Of a stretch of DNA of 7,779 nt, positions 4,722 to 7,779 are shown piece after piece (the stretch's first letter is position 1; every line of letters begins with the position of its first letter). Below the pieces are notes generated by a model, which was given only the letters and a program-made list of their open reading frames with translations, was not told where the DNA came from and made no database searches. The stretch covers positions 1-7,779 of the forward strand of contig CANJOX010000148.1 of the NCBI GenBank assembly GCA_947475795.1, given 5' to 3'. Made by a program: the position numbers and the translations under genes. Origin of the DNA: Gemmatimonadota bacterium (GTDB taxonomy: Bacteria; Gemmatimonadota; Gemmatimonadetes; Gemmatimonadales; Gemmatimonadaceae).

Positions 4722-6820
4722 TCGCCCGCGTCGCCACCGCCGTCGGAACCGCCGCCGTCGGAACCGCCGCCGTCGGAACCGCCGCCGTCGGAACCGCCGC
4801 CGTCGGAACCGCCGCCGCGCTCCCCGTCCCCGGGCCCCGACTCACCGCTCTCACCGCCATCCTTGTCCCGACGTCCGCGCGACCGGCGAGCGCCGCCGCG
4901 GCGGCCGCGACGGCCCCGACGACGGGCGCGCGCGGCGCGCTCCTCCTCGGATTCGCCCGCGACCTCGGCGCTGTCGTCGCGATCGTCCGCGTCACCGTCA
5001 GGCGTCTCCTCGCCCTCCGCCGTCGGCACGGCCGCGCCCCGCGACCTGGTACGCCGGGGCCGGTCCGGCCGTGCGGTCGGGGCACCATCCTGTGCGGGGG
5101 CATCGCCGGACGCGTTGCCGGAGTCGTTGCCCGCGTCGTCCCCCTGCGTGTCGCCGGCCTCGTCGCTGCCCTCGTCGCCAGCCGCGCCATCCTTCCGGGC
5201 GCGACCACGACGCGAACGCCGGTTGCGCCGCCGCTTGCGCCGCACGCCAGTGCCCTCGGCCGTCTCGGTGCTTCCCTCGCTCTCGTCACCGTCGGCGCCG
5301 TCACCGGCGTCCTCGTCACCCGTGTTGCCCGACTCCGCGTGTGACAACGGCGACACCGACATGGACTCCAGTACGCGTGATGCGCCCGGGGCCGACATCG
5401 GCTCGGTTTCCGCCGGCGTGTTGCCGTCGGCCGGTGTTGTGTCGGCGGTCCCGTCGTGACGCGTGCCGCGCCGCCCGGCGGGCGGCGCAAACGGATCGTC
5501 GAGCGCGACGGTAGGATCGCTGTAGGGCGAGCGCTCGTCGTTGCGTGCACGCCGCGGGGCGGCCGGCGCGTCTCCGCGTGCCGCCCGCTGTCCGCGCGGC
5601 AGGCGCTCGGGGCGGATGGTCTTCGCCTCCCCCTCGGTGCCGGCCGCGCGCTCGCGCTTCCCGCGCTCGGGTTTGGTGCGCTCGGGGCGCTCCTTGGGTT
5701 CTTCGCGACGGGCGCGCTCGGGTGCGGCGGCTCGCTCGGTCCGCGGTGCCTCGGGGGCCGGTGCGGGTCGCTCGGCGGCGCGCTCCGTGGCCCCGTCGGC
5801 GCCGCGTTCCGTGCTCTTGTCGGCGGCGGTCTCGTCCGCGCGTTCGCTGCGGGCGCGCTCGCGCTCGCGGCGCCGCCCCTCGCGTCGTCCATTGAACGAC
5901 TCCTCGTCCTCGACCCGCGGCCGTTCGCGGACGCGCTCGCGCAGCTTCTCGACCGACAGCTCCGGTTCGTCGCGCCGCTTGCCGGCCGCACCACCGCGCG
6001 GCGGGCGGCGCTCGCCCTCGCCCGAGGCGTCGGCGGCCGAACCGGCTTCGGCGCGGCGGCCACGGGCGCCCCACGCCCACTTGAGCACCGCGAGGCCGTC
6101 GCGCACGGCAATGCGGCGCGTCTCGCGCATGCGCACGCCGTACGTGGGCTCGAGCGGCACCGATTCTACCCGACGCGCGAGCGGGACCAGCTTGAGCAGC
6201 AGATCGGCGTTGGCGGTCCACGAGTCGCCCACGCACACCGGCGCCGATCCCGCCTGCCGCACCAGATCGCGGAGCGCGGAAATGCGGATCAGGCGCATGG
6301 AGGCCGTGACATCGCGCACGCCGTCGACGCGTACGAACGGACGCATCGCCCAGTGGGCCGCCTTGAACAGGCGGCGGACCGGCACCGGCGCGTCGGCCAC
6401 CACCAGGCGCTCGCCGACCACGAGGTCGGCGCCGCCTTCGAAGCGGCGAGCAAACTCGGGGACGAGTCCCGGCGGGTCGGTGAAGTCACCCTGCATGAGC
6501 AGCATCGCGTCACGACGCGGGTAGCGCGTCTGCGCCGACACGTGCCGGACGAGGGCGTCGAGGGCACCGGCATAACCGATACGGGAGGCGCCGCGGAGCA
6601 CCGTGACGGGCATCGCGTGGGCGTACTGTTCCGCCACGTCGGCCGTCTCGTCGGTGCTCGCGTCATCGTACACGACGACCTCGTACTCACGCGGGAACTC
6701 CGCGAGCACGGTACGAAGCCGCCAGAGAAGGACGCCGATGGTGGCGACCTCGTTGTGCGCGGGAATGGCGAGGTAGAGCACAGGAGCCGGTGACGGGACG
6801 CGCCAGTCAATGGGAAACAC
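4718..6820 (-). CDS. Family 2 glycosyltransferase with a long disordered, charge-patterned C-terminal tail
   Basis: With the GTG at 6820 the product is 700 residues. Residues 12-250 form a GT-A family 2 glycosyltransferase domain of the dolichol-phosphate-mannosyltransferase-like kind. It has LAIPAHNE (17-24), VVYDDASTDET (49-59), a metal-site-like stretch MQGDFTDPP (109-117), VVGERLV, and DVTASMRLIR (170-179). The expected DAD of the metal site reads QGD, keeping only the second Asp. No membrane helices are seen, so the domain is probably cytosolic and may use a lipid-linked acceptor. Residues 255-700 are low-complexity: an Arg/Glu-rich half, then alternating acidic and Arg-rich blocks (RRKRRRNRRSRRGR, RRRGRRGRRGG), then GGGSD repeats. 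This composition resembles RNA-binding tails of RNase E-type proteins. The start is uncertain: no Shine-Dalgarno is present, GTG at 6781 is an alternative, and upstream in-frame sequence to 7249 looks non-coding. The stop overlaps the next gene. Confidence 0.8.
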   Translation of the reverse strand: MFPIDWRVPSPAPVLYLAIPAHNEVATIGVLLWRLRTVLAEFPREYEVVVYDDASTDETADVAEQYAHAMPVTVLRGASRIGYAGALDALVRHVSAQTRYPRRDAMLLMQGDFTDPPGLVPEFARRFEGGADLVVGERLVVADAPVPVRRLFKAAHWAMRPFVRVDGVRDVTASMRLIRISALRDLVRQAGSAPVCVGDSWTANADLLLKLVPLARRVESVPLEPTYGVRMRETRRIAVRDGLAVLKWAWGARGRRAEAGSAADASGEGERRPPRGGAAGKRRDEPELSVEKLRERVRERPRVEDEESFNGRREGRRRERERARSERADETAADKSTERGADGATERAAERPAPAPEAPRTERAAAPERARREEPKERPERTKPERGKRERAAGTEGEAKTIRPERLPRGQRAARGDAPAAPRRARNDERSPYSDPTVALDDPFAPPAGRRGTRHDGTADTTPADGNTPAETEPMSAPGASRVLESMSVSPLSHAESGNTGDEDAGDGADGDESEGSTETAEGTGVRRKRRRNRRSRRGRARKDGAAGDEGSDEAGDTQGDDAGNDSGNASGDAPAQDGAPTARPDRPRRTRSRGAAVPTAEGEETPDGDADDRDDSAEVAGESEEERAARARRRGRRGRRGGARRSRGRRDKDGGESGESGPGDGERGGGSDGGGSDGGGSDGGGSDGGGSDGGGDAGE
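4741..4815. repeat. Five perfect 15-bp tandem repeats encoding GGGSD units
   Basis: The unit CGTCGGAACCGCCGC occurs five times without a mismatch, with a degenerate partial copy to the left. The unit is a multiple of three, so copy-number change keeps the glycosyltransferase frame and only lengthens or shortens the Gly/Ser/Asp-rich C-terminus, about 30 bases before its stop codon. Perfect identity suggests recent expansion by slippage. Confidence 0.95.
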
Positions 6821-7076
6821 ACTGGCGTACTGGGGTACGATCGATAATAACAGAGAAGACCCGTCGGCGGTGCGATTCGGGGCCACAGGGTGGGCCGGCG
6901 GGGCCTCAGCCGGGATCCAGCGCCGGCACGGCGTTGCTCGGCAAGTCTGCCCTCTGGCTGAGTGGGGGCGTCCCGGCGCACATTGCGCGGGGCCGTTCGC
7001 CACCTGGTGGTTCCCGGCTGCCGTCTCGCGGTCGGTCCCGAACGGCAGCGACTCTTTCCGGACTGTGTTTTCCCTC
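6821..7076. other. Divergent intergenic region between the glycosyltransferase and the coiled-coil gene
   Basis: No convincing gene is present in these 256 bases, although frames stay open on both strands. On the minus strand an AT-rich island (TGTTATTAT, 6852-6844) stands 24 bases before the GTG start of the glycosyltransferase. It could be a -10 element giving a very short leader. On the plus strand, CCACC-T-GGTGG (near 7000-7010) is a small imperfect palindrome. No promoter for the plus-strand gene can be named with confidence. Confidence 0.35.
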
Positions 7077-7580
7077 ATGTTCGAACCGCTTCGCGACGGG
7101 CTGCGCGGTGTCTCCGCCAGACTCGATCCAGACGAACGCCGCCGGATCACGCACACGATGCGTGAGGCGCTCGTGCACGCCCGGCTGGGTGTCGAGGCGT
7201 TGGGGAGCGCCGTCACGGAGACGGCGGCGCGGCTGGCGGCCGAGCGCACCGAGCTCGAGACGGTGCGGCGGCGTCAGGGGCTGGCGGCGCAGATCAACGA
7301 CGAGGAAACGGTGGCCATCGCTGAGCGGTTCGCCCTCCTGCACGAGGAGCGGGTGGCGATGCTGGAGTCAAAGCAGATGGTGCAGCAGCAGGAGCACGTG
7401 ATGGCCGAGCGCGAGTATGCGTCGATGGCCGCCGAACTGCGTGATCTGATGGCCGGCGTGACGCCGGGTCAGGCACCGGACGCGCCCGGCGCGGAGGAGT
7501 GGCCGCGGCGGACGCGCGCAGAAAAGGAAGCCGACGCGGACGATCGACTGGCGGCCCTCAAGCGCCGCATGGGCAAGTGA
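7077..7580 (+). CDS. Predicted coiled-coil protein, function unknown
   Basis: The gene encodes 167 residues; I do not recognise the family. Residues 15-125 are almost entirely helix-forming and rich in Ala, Glu, Arg and Leu with heptad-like spacing, as in RLAAERTELETVRRR and ERFALLHEERVAMLE. A Pro/Gly/Ala linker (about 127-142) and a short charged C-terminal helix follow. There is no signal peptide or membrane segment, so it is probably cytoplasmic. The ATG at 7077 is chosen because the in-frame sequence back to 6810 has a composition unlike coding DNA here. There is no Shine-Dalgarno sequence. Its stop overlaps the GTG of the next gene (GTGA), so the two are probably co-translated. A scaffold or adaptor role for the exported partner is a guess. 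Confidence 0.75.
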   Translation: MFEPLRDGLRGVSARLDPDERRRITHTMREALVHARLGVEALGSAVTETAARLAAERTELETVRRRQGLAAQINDEETVAIAERFALLHEERVAMLESKQMVQQQEHVMAEREYASMAAELRDLMAGVTPGQAPDAPGAEEWPRRTRAEKEADADDRLAALKRRMGK

Positions 7581-7779
7581 GGGCCGGTCGTACCATCGCG
7601 ATGCTGGGGATGGCCGTCTCTCTGCCCGTGGGTGGTGCGGCGGGGCAGCCCACGCGGCCCGCGACACCGAGGCAGCCACCGGTGTCGAGCCGTGGGCGTC
7701 TGCCCGTGACGGGGTGCGCCGGGCAGCCGATCAGCGACATCGTCGTGATCACACAGCCGCCGTTCACCGACCGCCTGCC
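7577..7779 (+). CDS. Exported protein, N-terminal fragment (possibly POTRA/BamA-like)
   Basis: Partial gene: 67 codons from a GTG at 7577 to the right edge without a stop. The GTG overlaps the upstream stop codon by four bases (GTGA). The N-terminus has Arg at 2 and 5, a hydrophobic core TIAMLGMAVSLPVGGAA, and a small-residue region near 21-24, which together read as a Sec signal peptide. An ATG at 7601 is possible but would lose the positive charges. After a Pro-rich linker comes GCAGQPISDIVV (46-57), then a TQPPF stretch. An I-x-D-I-V strand just after a signal peptide recalls the first strand of POTRA domains in BamA-type outer membrane proteins. A single strand is thin evidence, so only export is claimed with any confidence. 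Confidence 0.6.
   Translation, partial: MRAGRTIAMLGMAVSLPVGGAAGQPTRPATPRQPPVSSRGRLPVTGCAGQPISDIVVITQPPFTDRL

Noticed and set aside
4735..4816. Tandem repeats as a CRISPR array
   Set aside because: The units are 15 bases and directly contiguous, with no spacers, and lie in frame within a coding region.
4390..5514. A 374-codon plus-strand frame rich in Arg, with RRNRR repeats
   Set aside because: It is the complement of the 15-bp repeat and of the glycosyltransferase tail; the starting part overlaps the deoxyhypusine-synthase-like gene. No domain is recognisable.
5456..6793. A 445-codon plus-strand frame opposite the glycosyltransferase
   Set aside because: The minus-strand frame has clear GT2 motifs here; the plus frame is low-complexity Ala/Arg/Gly with His-rich stretches typical of an antisense shadow.
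6810..7076. Longer start for the coiled-coil protein (256 residues)
   Set aside because: The 89 extra residues are Trp, Cys and Gly-rich and not helical, unlike the rest; they would also overlap the glycosyltransferase start region.
6821..7249. N-terminal extension of the glycosyltransferase up to 7249, or to an ATG at 7078
   Set aside because: The added residues have no family likeness, a composition unlike the gene, and overlap the promoter and start of the opposite-strand coiled-coil gene.
1..7779. tRNA, rRNA, riboswitch, insertion sequence or phage attachment site
   Set aside because: No tRNA-like cloverleaf, no transposase motif, no terminal inverted repeats with target duplication and no recognisable riboswitch core were seen on either strand.

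Overview
The window is GC-rich (roughly two thirds G+C by eye) and densely packed bacterial chromosome. GC-rich third codon positions open long spurious frames on the strand opposite almost every real gene. The separate E1-alpha and E1-beta pyruvate dehydrogenase subunits close to the mitochondrial type, the deoxyhypusine-synthase-like protein and the scarcity of Shine-Dalgarno sequences would suit a Gemmatimonadota-like or related GC-rich Gram-negative lineage. This assignment is inference from gene content, not established.

Region 1 (1-3253, minus strand) reads as an operon in the order lipA, pdhA, pdhB, pdhC, with gaps of 38, 13 and 10 bases. lipA encodes lipoyl synthase, which inserts sulfur into octanoyl groups on E2 lipoyl domains. 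pdhA and pdhB encode the thiamine-diphosphate-dependent E1 heterotetramer. pdhC begins with the lipoyl domain of E2 and runs off the left edge. The operon therefore makes a 2-oxoacid dehydrogenase, most likely pyruvate dehydrogenase, together with the enzyme that matures its swinging-arm cofactor. E1-alpha carries GEA where the family's thiamine-diphosphate motif has GDG.

Region 2 (3254-3722) starts with a divergent promoter region holding interlaced inverted repeats and a possible ECF-type promoter. It drives a 71-residue membrane protein on the plus strand, which converges on the next minus-strand gene.

Region 3 (3723-6820, minus strand) is a coupled pair. The upstream gene encodes a family 2 glycosyltransferase domain followed by about 445 residues of low-complexity, alternately basic and acidic sequence ending in GGGSD repeats. 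These repeats are encoded by five perfect 15-bp units. Its stop codon overlaps the start of a deoxyhypusine-synthase-fold protein (ATGA). The active-site-like lysine is kept, but the histidine pair of true deoxyhypusine synthase is not seen. This pair is the least ordinary part of the window.

Region 4 (6821-7779) holds a divergent intergenic stretch, then a 167-residue predicted coiled-coil protein. Its stop overlaps (GTGA) the start of an exported protein cut by the right edge. Only 67 residues of the latter are visible; a POTRA-like reading of its end is possible but weak.
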